Source: Halocynthiibacter namhaensis | GTDB lineage: Bacteria > Pseudomonadota > Alphaproteobacteria > Rhodobacterales > Rhodobacteraceae | Direction of reading: 5' to 3' | Length of the DNA: 64,000 nucleotides | Assembly (NCBI RefSeq): GCF_000812685.1 | Contig: NZ_JWIF01000056.1 | Location: 372,001 to 436,000 of the forward strand | Shown: one piece after another, positions 36,459 through 44,609 of the stretch | How positions within the stretch are numbered: position 1 is the first letter of the stretch | Layout of the letters: each line of letters opens with the position of its first letter | Position numbers and translations under genes: made by a program | Notes under the pieces: generated by a model | The model's input: only the letters and a program-made list of their open reading frames with translations | Databases searched by the model: none | What the model was told of the DNA's origin: nothing

Positions 36459-37394
36459 ATGAAAATCGCTTTCCAAATGGACCCAATCGGTTCCGTAGAT
36501 ATCAATGCCGACAGCAGTTTTCGCCTGGCGGAAGAGGCCCAAGCCCGCGGGCATGAGTTGTTTTTCTACACACCAGACAAGCTGGCCTATGACGAGGGTA
36601 AAGTCACCGCGCGCGGTTACCCGTTCACAGTAAAACGTGTGCAGGGTGATCATGTTGCATTTGGCGAGGAAATCACCGTTGATCTGGCGGATTATGATGT
36701 GGTTTGGCTGCGCCAAGACCCACCATTTGACATGTCTTATATCACCACCACCCATATCTTGGATCGTATTCATCCCGACACATTGGTGGTGAATGACCCA
36801 TTCTGGGTGCGGAACTATCCTGAAAAACTGCTGGTTCTGGATTTCCCAGACCTGACCCCGCCAACCACGATCGCGCGCGATCTGGAAACGCTCAAAGCGT
36901 TCAAAGCCAAGCATGGTGATATCATCCTAAAGCCACTTTACGGCAATGGCGGTGCGGGCGTGTTCCGCCTTGGCCCGGATGATCGCAACATGACGTCGCT
37001 GCATGAGTTGTTCTCGGGCATCAACCGTGAACCGCTGATCGCACAAAAGTTCCTGCCCGTGGTGTCTGCGGGTGATAAGCGCGTGATCTTGGTCGATGGC
37101 GAACCTGTTGGCGCGATCAATCGTGTGCCGGCAAAAGGCGAGACACGTTCCAATATGCACGTCGGCGGTCGCCCTGAGAAATGCGAATTGACCGAACGCG
37201 ACCTTGAAATCTGCGCCCGTATTGGGCCACTTCTCAAGGAAAAGGGTCAGGTTTTTGTTGGGATTGACGTGATCGGTGACTGGCTGACAGAGATCAACGT
37301 GACATCCCCCACCGGCATTCAGGAGCTTGAACGTTTTGACGGCGTGAATATTGCCGAAAAAATCTGGGAAGCCATTGAAGCGCGCAAAGCCTGA
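36459..37394 (+). CDS. gshB: glutathione synthase
   Basis: GshB joins gamma-glutamylcysteine and glycine using ATP. The 311-residue ATP-grasp protein begins [21 protein letters not shown], in outline, and has the [13 protein letters not shown]-type substrate loop. Other segments are [29 protein letters not shown] (the ATP-binding glycine loop), [21 protein letters not shown] and [12 protein letters not shown] at the C-terminus, typical of GshB. It follows yraN by 97 nt and converges with comM, the stops being directly adjacent. Confidence 0.96.
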   Translation: MKIAFQMDPIGSVDINADSSFRLAEEAQARGHELFFYTPDKLAYDEGKVTARGYPFTVKRVQGDHVAFGEEITVDLADYDVVWLRQDPPFDMSYITTTHILDRIHPDTLVVNDPFWVRNYPEKLLVLDFPDLTPPTTIARDLETLKAFKAKHGDIILKPLYGNGGAGVFRLGPDDRNMTSLHELFSGINREPLIAQKFLPVVSAGDKRVILVDGEPVGAINRVPAKGETRSNMHVGGRPEKCELTERDLEICARIGPLLKEKGQVFVGIDVIGDWLTEINVTSPTGIQELERFDGVNIAEKIWEAIEARKA

Positions 37395-38918
37395 TTAAGA
37401 CGCGATTTTTTCGCGCGCGGCAATCAGACGGTAACTTACCGCCTCGCCAATATGGCGTTCCTGTACATCGGGAACGCCTTCCAAATCCGCAATGGTGCGC
37501 GCGACACGCAACACACGGTGATAGCCGCGCGCAGACAGTCCGAATTTCTCAGAAAATTTGTTCAGTAAGTCTCGACCCGGCGTATCGGGTGCGGCGATTT
37601 CTTCCAGCAAACGCCCTTCGGCCATGGCATTGGTGGAAACACCAAGGTGATCCTCATAGCGCTTGGTTTGAATTTCGCGGGCTTGAGCGACGCGTTGCGC
37701 AATCTCTGCGGAGGCCTCGCCTTCTTCCTGATTGGATAGGTCCTGCCACGCGACAGGCGGAATTTCGGCGCGCAAATCAAAGCGATCCATCAATGGCCCA
37801 GACACACGCCCAAGATAGTTTTCACCACATATCGGGGCCTTGTTGCAAGCGCGCCCAAGGTCTTGAAGATGCCCGCATTTACAGGGGTTCGCAGCCGCAA
37901 CTAACATGAAACGACAAGGGTAACGCACATGAGCATTTACACGCGCGACGCTGATTGACCCCGTTTCAAGCGGTTGGCGCAAGGTATCAAGGGCGATGCT
38001 TGGAAATTCTGGAAATTCATCCATGAACAACACGCCGTTATGGGCCAAGGACACTTCCCCTGGTTTCGCGTCGCGCCCGCCCCCGGACAGTGCTGCGATC
38101 GATGCGGTGTGGTGCGGTTCCCGAAAAGGGCGCTGGCGAGAAATTCCGTCAGATGCGCCTTGTCCTGACAGCGATGAAATAAGGGATGTTTCAAGCGCTT
38201 CTGCGGGCAGTAGTGGGGGTAATATGCCCGGCAGGCGCGCCGCCAGCATGGATTTACCAGATCCAGGTGGGCCCAAAAGAAAGGTGTGGTGATGCCCTGC
38301 CGCTGCAATTTCCATGGCGCGTTTGCCACGGTGTTGTCCTTTGACGTCCTTGAAATCCTTTGTGCTTTTTATGTCCTCGGCTGTGCCAGGCTTTGCTGTG
38401 TCTAAGGGCGCCTGCCCCGTCAAATGTCGGATGACGGCATGAAGGTTTTTCGGCGCATACACAGCATTTGCATTGATCCAAGCAGCACCCGGCCCGGATG
38501 CGTGTGGGCAGATCAAGTCCCGCCCCGTTTCGGCCGCGGACAGAGCTGCGGGCAAGGTTCCAGGCACATCAATCAGTGTACCATCAAGCGACAACTCGCC
38601 CAATGCTATGATTTTCTCAACCCGTTCGCTTGGAAGAATGCCCATGGCGGACAGTAAGGCCAAGGCGATGGGCAAGTCGTAATGTGACCCAGCTTTGGGC
38701 AGATCCGCCGGTGATAGGTTGATTGTGATTTTTTTAGGTGGCAGTGCGATCTGAAGCGCTGTTAGGGCCGCACGGACTCGTTCGCGCGCTTCAGCAACAG
38801 CTTTGCCGGGCAATCCAACAATTGCGAAACCAGGTAAGCCTGGGGCGGTCGCGCATTGTACTTCGACAATGCGCGCATCGATGCCCTCAAACGCGACTGT
38901 GAAAGCCCGTGCTACCAT
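37395..38918 (-). CDS. comM: ComM/YifB family AAA+ ATPase (Mg-chelatase-like)
   Basis: ComM is a hexameric branch-migration helicase that helps integrate incoming single-stranded DNA during natural transformation, and in Rhodobacter capsulatus it is needed by GTA recipients. The 507-residue protein has the N-terminal LonN-like ChlI_N segment (VGLPGKAVAEARERVRAAL), Walker A LLGPPGSGKSMLA (about residue 216), Walker B VLFMDEFPEF and the C-terminal Mg-chelatase domain (SARGYHRVLRVARTIADLEG). A GTTAAC pair lies upstream of the start. Confidence 0.94.
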   Translation of the reverse strand: MVARAFTVAFEGIDARIVEVQCATAPGLPGFAIVGLPGKAVAEARERVRAALTALQIALPPKKITINLSPADLPKAGSHYDLPIALALLSAMGILPSERVEKIIALGELSLDGTLIDVPGTLPAALSAAETGRDLICPHASGPGAAWINANAVYAPKNLHAVIRHLTGQAPLDTAKPGTAEDIKSTKDFKDVKGQHRGKRAMEIAAAGHHHTFLLGPPGSGKSMLAARLPGILPPLLPAEALETSLISSLSGQGASDGISRQRPFREPHHTASIAALSGGGRDAKPGEVSLAHNGVLFMDEFPEFPSIALDTLRQPLETGSISVARVNAHVRYPCRFMLVAAANPCKCGHLQDLGRACNKAPICGENYLGRVSGPLMDRFDLRAEIPPVAWQDLSNQEEGEASAEIAQRVAQAREIQTKRYEDHLGVSTNAMAEGRLLEEIAAPDTPGRDLLNKFSEKFGLSARGYHRVLRVARTIADLEGVPDVQERHIGEAVSYRLIAAREKIAS

Positions 38919-38949
38919 ATTTCTGCAACCATTTTGCGCCTCGGGGATT

Positions 38950-38965
38950 GTTAACTGTGGTTAAC
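38950..38965. promoter_or_regulatory. paired GTTAAC repeats upstream of comM (off-consensus CtrA-like)
   Basis: Two perfect GTTAAC palindromes (38950-38955 and 38960-38965) are separated by TGTG, about 32-47 nt upstream of the comM start. The TTAA half-sites are spaced by six bases, not the canonical seven of CtrA. In R. capsulatus comM is reported to be CtrA-controlled, which makes the position suggestive, but the spacing is off. Confidence 0.35.
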
Positions 38966-38982
38966 GTTATCCGAGAGATGGT

Positions 38983-39858
38983 TTACGAATGGTAAAGATC
39001 CATGAATGCGGGCCAAGCCTCGGGGTCGGCAACGGTTTTGTCACGACAGACACGATTACACATGCCGAAAACACGCCCGTCAATTTCCATGAGCCAAGTC
39101 GCGGGTTTACCCGAATACGGGCAGGCTTCGTTCTCAGGCGTTCCCAATGAGATCTTTCGCGCAGGTGGTAAATTCATTGGCATAGGCCAGGCTTGTCGGG
39201 GGTGGGTTTGACTGTAGCGGTCCAGTGGTGTGTCGGTCGCCATGCCAATCGCGCGCCATTGACGGAAATTCGTATCCTCTAGGTGCAGTTGCACGTATTG
39301 GCGGGTCTCTTCACTGACCGGCAGGTTGAAGCCCGCAATACGGGCCGCAACGGGGGCGTAAAAAGCATCCGCAGCGCTGTAGTCACCACATAGCCAACCG
39401 TTGGGGCTTTGGGTGGCGTTGCGTGCGTAGGACCATAAGGTTTCCAATTGGCTAAGTTCTGCCTGTAATGCATCCGAGACAGGCACATCGGTGTAAGCGC
39501 GCGTCAAATCCATGGGGCACTCGTTTCGTAAGGTCGTGAAACCTGAGTGCATGGTCGCGACCAATTTACGTGCGATAGCGCGTGCGGCGGGGTCTTGTGG
39601 CCAGATGGAATTGGCGGGGAAACGGTCGGCCAGTTCTTCTGCGATTGCGATGGAATCATCCACGGCGACACCCTCGGGGGTTAGCAAAAGTGGCACGGTA
39701 CATTGGGGCCCATAGGCCTTTAGTTGTTCGCGAACTGGTGCGTCTTCGAAGCGCAGATATTGCGTTTCGATCTCTGTGTTTGCAAGTTTCGCCAACAGCC
39801 AGCCGCGCATTGACCAGCTGGAATGAATTCGGTCACCAAGGATAAGTTTATATGTCAT
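38983..39858 (-). CDS. glutathione S-transferase with Cys-containing C-terminal extension
   Basis: This 291-residue protein starts with a thioredoxin-like GST N-domain (LILGDRIHSSWSMRGWLLAKL; residues about 3-80, with CTVPLLL and the GSH-binding VAVDDSIAIAEEL). A helical C-domain follows to about residue 215. A ~50-residue appendix (about 242-291) has Cys246, Cys267 and Cys271 in CPYSGKP and GMCNRVCRDK, a possible metal-binding or redox module not found in ordinary GSTs. The thiol chemistry of the whole protein is unknown. It is divergent from coaBC. Confidence 0.8.
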   Translation of the reverse strand: MTYKLILGDRIHSSWSMRGWLLAKLANTEIETQYLRFEDAPVREQLKAYGPQCTVPLLLTPEGVAVDDSIAIAEELADRFPANSIWPQDPAARAIARKLVATMHSGFTTLRNECPMDLTRAYTDVPVSDALQAELSQLETLWSYARNATQSPNGWLCGDYSAADAFYAPVAARIAGFNLPVSEETRQYVQLHLEDTNFRQWRAIGMATDTPLDRYSQTHPRQAWPMPMNLPPARKISLGTPENEACPYSGKPATWLMEIDGRVFGMCNRVCRDKTVADPEAWPAFMDLYHS

Positions 39859-40036
39859 GACGGCACTTTAGCGTGAGGAATGACATTTCAATAATGAATA
39901 TTTATATGAACTTACATCAATTTATGTGATGTGTTTGTGAATGCCTGCACAGGTTTAGTCTGTTGCGCTTGAGTTGGCCGCAAAGGCGGCATACACCTAT
40001 GTTAACACCGCGAATGCGCGATAGAAAGGGTTGAAA

Positions 40037-41242
40037 ATGCTGGCAGGTAAGAAAATACTTCTGATCATTGGTGGCGGGATCGCAGCGTTTAAATCGTTGG
40101 ACTTGATCCGACGTTTGCGCGATGGCGGGGCTGAAGTTGTACCCGTTTTGACCAAAGCAAGTGAGGAATTCGTGACACCTTTGTCTGCCTCTGCTCTGTC
40201 TGCGCAAAAAGTGTATCGGGACCTGTTTGATCTGACGGATGAAGCTGAGATGGGCCATATTGAATTGTCTCGCGCCGCTGACCTAGTGGTTGTTGCACCT
40301 GCGACGGCGGACCTGATGGGCAAGATGGCGAATGGATTGGCGAATGATCTGGCATCCACCCTTTTGTTGGCGACGGACAAACCTGTGATGATCGTACCGG
40401 CGATGAATGTGCGCATGTGGGAACATGCCGCGACACAGCGCAACCTGGCAACACTGCAAGGCGATGGCATTCTGGTTTGCGGCCCCGATGAAGGCGCTAT
40501 GGCCTGTGGCGAATTCGGGCCCGGGCGCATGGCAGAAGTGCCTGACATCGTCGCTGCGGTTGAGGCTGCGTTGCGCGATGGTCCCTTGAAAGGCAAACGA
40601 ATTTTGGTGACCTCTGGCCCAACCCATGAACCGATTGATCCAGTGCGTTACATCGCGAACCGATCTTCTGGGGCACAGGGCACCGCGATTGCGAATGCAC
40701 TGGCTGCGCTGGGCGCTGATGTTGTTTTTGTCACGGGTCCAGCGGATGTTGAACGTCCGCAAGGTGTTGAGATCATTGAGGTGCAAACCGCGAATGAAAT
40801 GCTTGAGGCGACTCAGTCAGCTTTACCCGTGGATGCAGCAGTTTTCGCCGCAGCGGTTGCTGATTGGCGAGTTCTATCAGCCAGTGATAGCAAGATTAAG
40901 AAGAATGGATCGGGGAAATTGCCTGTTTTAGAGTTTGCCGAGAACCCTGATATTTTGGCAAGTGTTTCGCAGATGAAGACGGGCCGTCCAGGTCTGGTCG
41001 TGGGCTTTGCGGCTGAAACTGATGACGTGATCGTCAATGCCACATCTAAACGATTGCGCAAGCAGTGTGACTGGATCATTGCCAATGATGTAAGCCCAGA
41101 AACGGGTATCATGGGAGGGGCAGAAAACCAAGTCGTGGTGATTACTGATAGCGGCGCAAAAGCTTGGCCCCGCATGGATAAAGATGATGTGGCAAAGCGG
41201 TTGGCCGCCGAAATTTCTGTGGCACTTGAAGCCAACGGGTAA
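40037..41242 (+). CDS. coaBC: bifunctional phosphopantothenoylcysteine decarboxylase/phosphopantothenate--cysteine ligase
   Basis: CoaBC makes 4'-phosphopantetheine for coenzyme A. The N-terminal flavoprotein CoaC has GGGIAAFKS, the catalytic His in EMGHIELSRAADL, VVAPATADLMGKMANG, PAMNVRMWEH and ACGEFGPGRMAE. The C-terminal CoaB synthetase has VTSGPTHEPIDPVRYIANRSSG (about 22 residues, key His and Arg), AAVADWR and KIKKNGSGKLP. The 401-residue length is typical. ATG 40037 follows AAAGGG by 7 nt; TTG 40031 is the alternative. A repeat of the gcaagatgaaa type follows the stop. Confidence 0.95.
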   Translation: MLAGKKILLIIGGGIAAFKSLDLIRRLRDGGAEVVPVLTKASEEFVTPLSASALSAQKVYRDLFDLTDEAEMGHIELSRAADLVVVAPATADLMGKMANGLANDLASTLLLATDKPVMIVPAMNVRMWEHAATQRNLATLQGDGILVCGPDEGAMACGEFGPGRMAEVPDIVAAVEAALRDGPLKGKRILVTSGPTHEPIDPVRYIANRSSGAQGTAIANALAALGADVVFVTGPADVERPQGVEIIEVQTANEMLEATQSALPVDAAVFAAAVADWRVLSASDSKIKKNGSGKLPVLEFAENPDILASVSQMKTGRPGLVVGFAAETDDVIVNATSKRLRKQCDWIIANDVSPETGIMGGAENQVVVITDSGAKAWPRMDKDDVAKRLAAEISVALEANG

Positions 41243-41243
41243 G

Positions 41244-41275
41244 CCTCCGGCGGGAGTATTTTCAGCAAGATGAAA
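41244..41275 (+). repeat. intergenic repeat element, copy 1
   Basis: The end of this unit (cgggagtattttcagcaagatgaaa at 41251-41275, shortened here for reading) closely matches 46656-46679 and sits directly after the coaBC stop. See the second copy for comparison. The unit begins cctccggcggga, a short GC-rich dyad. Confidence 0.6.
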
Positions 41276-41283
41276 GAACATAA

Positions 41284-41751
41284 ATGAACACGCCAGTGAT
41301 TGGTTTTAAATGGCTTGAGGGCGCGGATATTGCGTTTGGCCTGCCTAAATATGAAACAACGGGTGCGGCGGGTGCGGATTTGCGTTCGAACTTTGCGCCA
41401 GATGCACGTGCTGGTGTCACGGTTGAACCGGGCGCGCGAATTTTGGTGCCAACGGGACTGTCGTTGGAAATTCCGCAGGGCTTTGAAGTGCAAATCAGAC
41501 CGCGTTCTGGGTTGGCGCTAAAGTTTGGCATCACCCTGCCCAACAGCCCCGGTACAATCGACAGTGATTATCGCGGGCCCTTGGGGGTGATTGTGCAGAA
41601 CGGCGGGGAGGAGCCTTTTGAAATCACGCATGGGATGCGGATCGCACAAATGGTTGTCGCGCCTGTTGTTCAGGGACGGTTTGAGTTGATTGAAACATTA
41701 TCCGAAACAGAACGTGGAACGGGCGGATTCGGCTCAACGGGTGTGGCATGA
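41284..41751 (+). CDS. dut: deoxyuridine 5'-triphosphate nucleotidohydrolase
   Basis: dUTPase removes dUTP and provides dUMP for thymidylate synthesis. This 155-residue trimeric-type enzyme has motif 1 GAAGADLRSN, motif 2 RPRSGLALK, motif 3 NSPGTIDSDYRGPLGV, motif 4 GMRIAQMV and the C-terminal motif 5 ERGTGGFGSTG. All five are intact. It overlaps the downstream ThiF/MoeB gene by four bases (ATGA). Confidence 0.95.
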   Translation: MNTPVIGFKWLEGADIAFGLPKYETTGAAGADLRSNFAPDARAGVTVEPGARILVPTGLSLEIPQGFEVQIRPRSGLALKFGITLPNSPGTIDSDYRGPLGVIVQNGGEEPFEITHGMRIAQMVVAPVVQGRFELIETLSETERGTGGFGSTGVA

Positions 41752-42806
41752 TCCTGTTTCTCTTCATGTCGGCGGTCCTTTGGTTGGTTGGCATTGCAAT
41801 GAAAGCGCCAAAAAAAGATCGTTGGATTATGATTGGCGGGTTGTTTGGTTTGATCATGCTGTCGCATCTTGTTCTGCCGGAAAGCCATGCTGTACGTCAG
41901 GCCTTCGGGGGTAGTTTTGCCCATTGGGTGTTGATGGGGATGTTTGCAGTACTTGCCGTGATCTATGCCCGCTGGGTGCAGGGGTTGAAGGCGCGCCGCC
42001 AGCCGAATGTGGTGACTTCGGTGGAGGAAACGGTGGCAGCACCCGCCCCGCTTTTCGCTGCGGGAGAGTTGGACCGTTACGCCCGTCACATCGTGTTGCA
42101 CGATATCGGTGGTCCAGGTCAGAAGGCGCTAAAAGAAGCGCGCGTGTTGGTCGTTGGTGCGGGTGGCTTGGGATCGCCTGCTTTGATGTATCTGGCGGCT
42201 TCTGGTGTCGGCACGATTGAGATCGTGGATGATGACGTGGTTGAATTGTCTAATCTACAACGCCAAGTGATCCATTCTGAAGATGCGCAGGGGCAGGCGA
42301 AAGTCACGTCTGCTGCTGCGCGGATTGGGCAGGTCAATTCCCATTGTGATGTGATTACGCATGAGATGCGGCTAGATGATCGCAGCGCGGATGCGCTGAT
42401 CTCTGGCGTTGATATCGTGTTGGATGGTTGCGACAATTTCAAAACCCGTTACCTAGTGAACGAGATCTGTACAAATCTTGGTAAGCCGTTGATTTCAGGT
42501 GCACTAAGTCAATGGGAAGGGCAAGTTTCGGTCTTTGATCCGGCGCATGGAACGCCCTGTTACAAATGCGTTTTCCCCGAAGCTCCGATGGGTGACAATG
42601 CGCCGACATGCGCCACAACCGGGGTGCTTTCACCATTGCCCGGCGTGGTTGGCGCGATGATGGCGGCGGAAACGGTGAAGGTGATTACGGGCGCGGGCCA
42701 AGCCTTGCGCGGTGAAATGTTGATCTATGACGCAAAATATGCCGAGACGCGTAAGATAAGGTTGCAAAAAGGCTTTGATTGCCCGGTTTGCGGGCCAAAA
42801 TCGTAA
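41748..42806 (+). CDS. moeB: membrane-tethered ThiF/MoeB family adenylyltransferase
   Basis: This 352-residue protein has an N-terminal region (about residues 1-80) with two or three hydrophobic helices, then a complete E1-like domain. The C-terminal part has the adenylation motifs VLVVGAGGLGSPALMYLAASG, DDVVELSNLQRQVIH, LDGCDNFKTRYLVNE and two Cys pairs (CYKC and CPVC) for structural zinc. MoeB activates the C-terminal Gly of MoaD, and ThiF that of ThiS; which partner it uses is not clear. The overlap with dut suggests coupled translation. The membrane anchor is unusual for the family. Confidence 0.85.
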   Translation: MILFLFMSAVLWLVGIAMKAPKKDRWIMIGGLFGLIMLSHLVLPESHAVRQAFGGSFAHWVLMGMFAVLAVIYARWVQGLKARRQPNVVTSVEETVAAPAPLFAAGELDRYARHIVLHDIGGPGQKALKEARVLVVGAGGLGSPALMYLAASGVGTIEIVDDDVVELSNLQRQVIHSEDAQGQAKVTSAAARIGQVNSHCDVITHEMRLDDRSADALISGVDIVLDGCDNFKTRYLVNEICTNLGKPLISGALSQWEGQVSVFDPAHGTPCYKCVFPEAPMGDNAPTCATTGVLSPLPGVVGAMMAAETVKVITGAGQALRGEMLIYDAKYAETRKIRLQKGFDCPVCGPKS

Positions 42807-42890
42807 GTCAGCTTGCATCGTGACTTGGTCTGTACATAGTAGGGCCAAGATTGTGACAGATGTATAAACATTATAAAAACGGAGCTAACA

Positions 42891-43682
42891 ATGAGACTCA
42901 CATCCATTCTGGCCGCATGTGCGGCTGCTTTCGTAACCACTTCTGCGCTGGCGGACGGGCATGTGCCTGATCTGGGCGGCAAGGAAGTCGTGATCGTAAC
43001 CGAGAACGCCTATCCACCTTTGCAGTTTGTGAATGCTGCGGGCGACGCTGTTGGTTGGGAATATGACGCCATGGAAGAGATTTCCAAACGTCTAAATATT
43101 GCGATCACCTATGAAAATATCAGCTGGGATGCGATGATTTCTTCCGTGTCCCATGGTCAATTCGACATGGGCATGACTGGTATCACCATTCGCGAAGATC
43201 GCGCAGAAGTCGTTGATTTTTCTGATGCTTATATGCGTTCTGAAATGGTCATGCTGGTGCGTGGCGATGAAGAACGGTTTAACGATGCTGCAAGTTTTGC
43301 CGCGGATGCCGATCTTTTGATGGCGGCGCAGCCTGGTACGACTCCGTTCTACGTTGGTGTTTATGAAGTGTTGGACGGTGATGAAGCCAACCCACGTATT
43401 CAACAGGTTCAGACCTTTGGTGCAGGTGTTGAAGCTCTGAAAACCGGGGATGTTGATCTTGTTCTGACCGACAGCACAGGTGGCAACGGATATGTTGCGG
43501 CGTCAAACGGCGGGCTGAAATTGGTTGGTGAACCTCTGGGTGCCGAAGACTTTGGTTTCATCTTCCCCAAAGGATCTGACTTGGTTGAACCCATGAATGC
43601 CGTGATCGCTGCGATGCAGGCTGACGGCACCATGGATGCGTTGAACACCAAATGGTTCTTGGAATATAAAGCCGGCGAATAA
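42891..43682 (+). CDS. polar amino-acid type ABC transporter substrate-binding protein
   Basis: This 263-residue periplasmic protein of the SBP_bac_3 family has a signal peptide (about residues 1-21, ending ALA). The ligand-binding core includes [28 protein letters not shown] (in outline), [49 protein letters not shown] and [13 protein letters not shown]. Ligand identity is not predictable beyond amino acids or related compounds. An intrinsic hairpin separates it from the permease gene. No ATP-binding gene follows. Confidence 0.9.
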   Translation: MRLTSILAACAAAFVTTSALADGHVPDLGGKEVVIVTENAYPPLQFVNAAGDAVGWEYDAMEEISKRLNIAITYENISWDAMISSVSHGQFDMGMTGITIREDRAEVVDFSDAYMRSEMVMLVRGDEERFNDAASFAADADLLMAAQPGTTPFYVGVYEVLDGDEANPRIQQVQTFGAGVEALKTGDVDLVLTDSTGGNGYVAASNGGLKLVGEPLGAEDFGFIFPKGSDLVEPMNAVIAAMQADGTMDALNTKWFLEYKAGE

Positions 43683-43694
43683 CGCTTTGCTTGC

Positions 43695-43724
43695 AGCGCC
43701 CCGGCATTTCACCGGGGCGCTTTT
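43695..43724 (+). terminator. intercistronic terminator or attenuator between binding protein and permease
   Basis: A perfect 10-bp stem AGCGCCCCGG/CCGGGGCGCT (43695-43704 and 43712-43721, 7-nt loop) is followed by TTTTC. Such hairpins often lower permease expression relative to the more abundant binding protein. Confidence 0.88.
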
Positions 43725-43748
43725 CTTACGTTTATAATTTTTTCCAAG

Positions 43749-44546
43749 ATGACCCCCAGACCTTCTGAAGACAAACCCGATTTCCCTTGGTGGCTGGTCG
43801 CGATCATCGCGTTCACGGCTTTTTTCGTGTTCCAAGTCGTCGGGAACCCCCTGTATGAACAGGTGGCTGGGAAGCTGTTCAAGGGCGTCAAAATCACGGT
43901 ATTCGTGACGCTTATTGGGTTCCTTTTGGCGTCGATCTTTGGCCTGATGTTGGCGGTGGCAAGCCTGTCTAAGTATCAAATATTACGCCAATTATCGCGC
44001 TTTTACGTCGAAGTTATTCGCGGACTTCCGATCCTTGTGATCTTGCTTTACGTCAGTTTCGTTGTGGCACCTGGTATCGTTCAGGGCTGGAACTTTCTTG
44101 CTGAAAGTATCGGAATTGACCCTATTCGCACGCGCGATTTTACCTTTTTATGGCGTGCGATCATTGCGCTGACCATTGGCTATTCGGCGTTTATCTCGGA
44201 AGTGTTTCGCGCGGGAATTTTGTCGGTGGAAGAAGGCCAGATCGAAGCGGCTGAGGCTTTGGGTTTGAACGGCTGGCAACGCTTTCGACATATCATTTTC
44301 CCACAAGCTATCCGCACGATCATGCCGCCTTTGGGTAATGATTTCATTGCGATGATCAAGGATTCATCACTTGTTTCTGTGCTAGGGGTTCTTGATATCA
44401 CCCAGCTTGGCAAGGTCACAGCGGCGGGCAATTTTCGCTATTTTGAGACTTATAACGTCGTCGCAATGCTATATTTGACGCTGACGGTCACGTTGTCGCT
44501 GTTATTACGAAAACTTGAAGCAAAGATGCGCGGAAAATACCCCTGA
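43749..44546 (+). CDS. polar amino-acid type ABC transporter permease
   Basis: This 265-residue inner-membrane permease has five or six hydrophobic helices and the EAA loop EEGQIEAAEALGLNGWQRFRHIIFPQA (in outline, about residues 160-185) that contacts the ATPase. The segments ISEVFRAGIL and RGLPILVILLY are typical of the HisM family. The N-terminus is polar (TPRPSEDKPDFPWW). The start at 43749 has no strong Shine-Dalgarno sequence. No ATPase gene lies adjacent, so it must use one encoded elsewhere or be orphaned. Confidence 0.88.
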   Translation: MTPRPSEDKPDFPWWLVAIIAFTAFFVFQVVGNPLYEQVAGKLFKGVKITVFVTLIGFLLASIFGLMLAVASLSKYQILRQLSRFYVEVIRGLPILVILLYVSFVVAPGIVQGWNFLAESIGIDPIRTRDFTFLWRAIIALTIGYSAFISEVFRAGILSVEEGQIEAAEALGLNGWQRFRHIIFPQAIRTIMPPLGNDFIAMIKDSSLVSVLGVLDITQLGKVTAAGNFRYFETYNVVAMLYLTLTVTLSLLLRKLEAKMRGKYP

Positions 44547-44609
44547 TCTGACTTCGGCTCTGGACGATTGCGCTGGCGGGACATAGCTTCCTTTTCAAAG
44601 GAGATCTTT

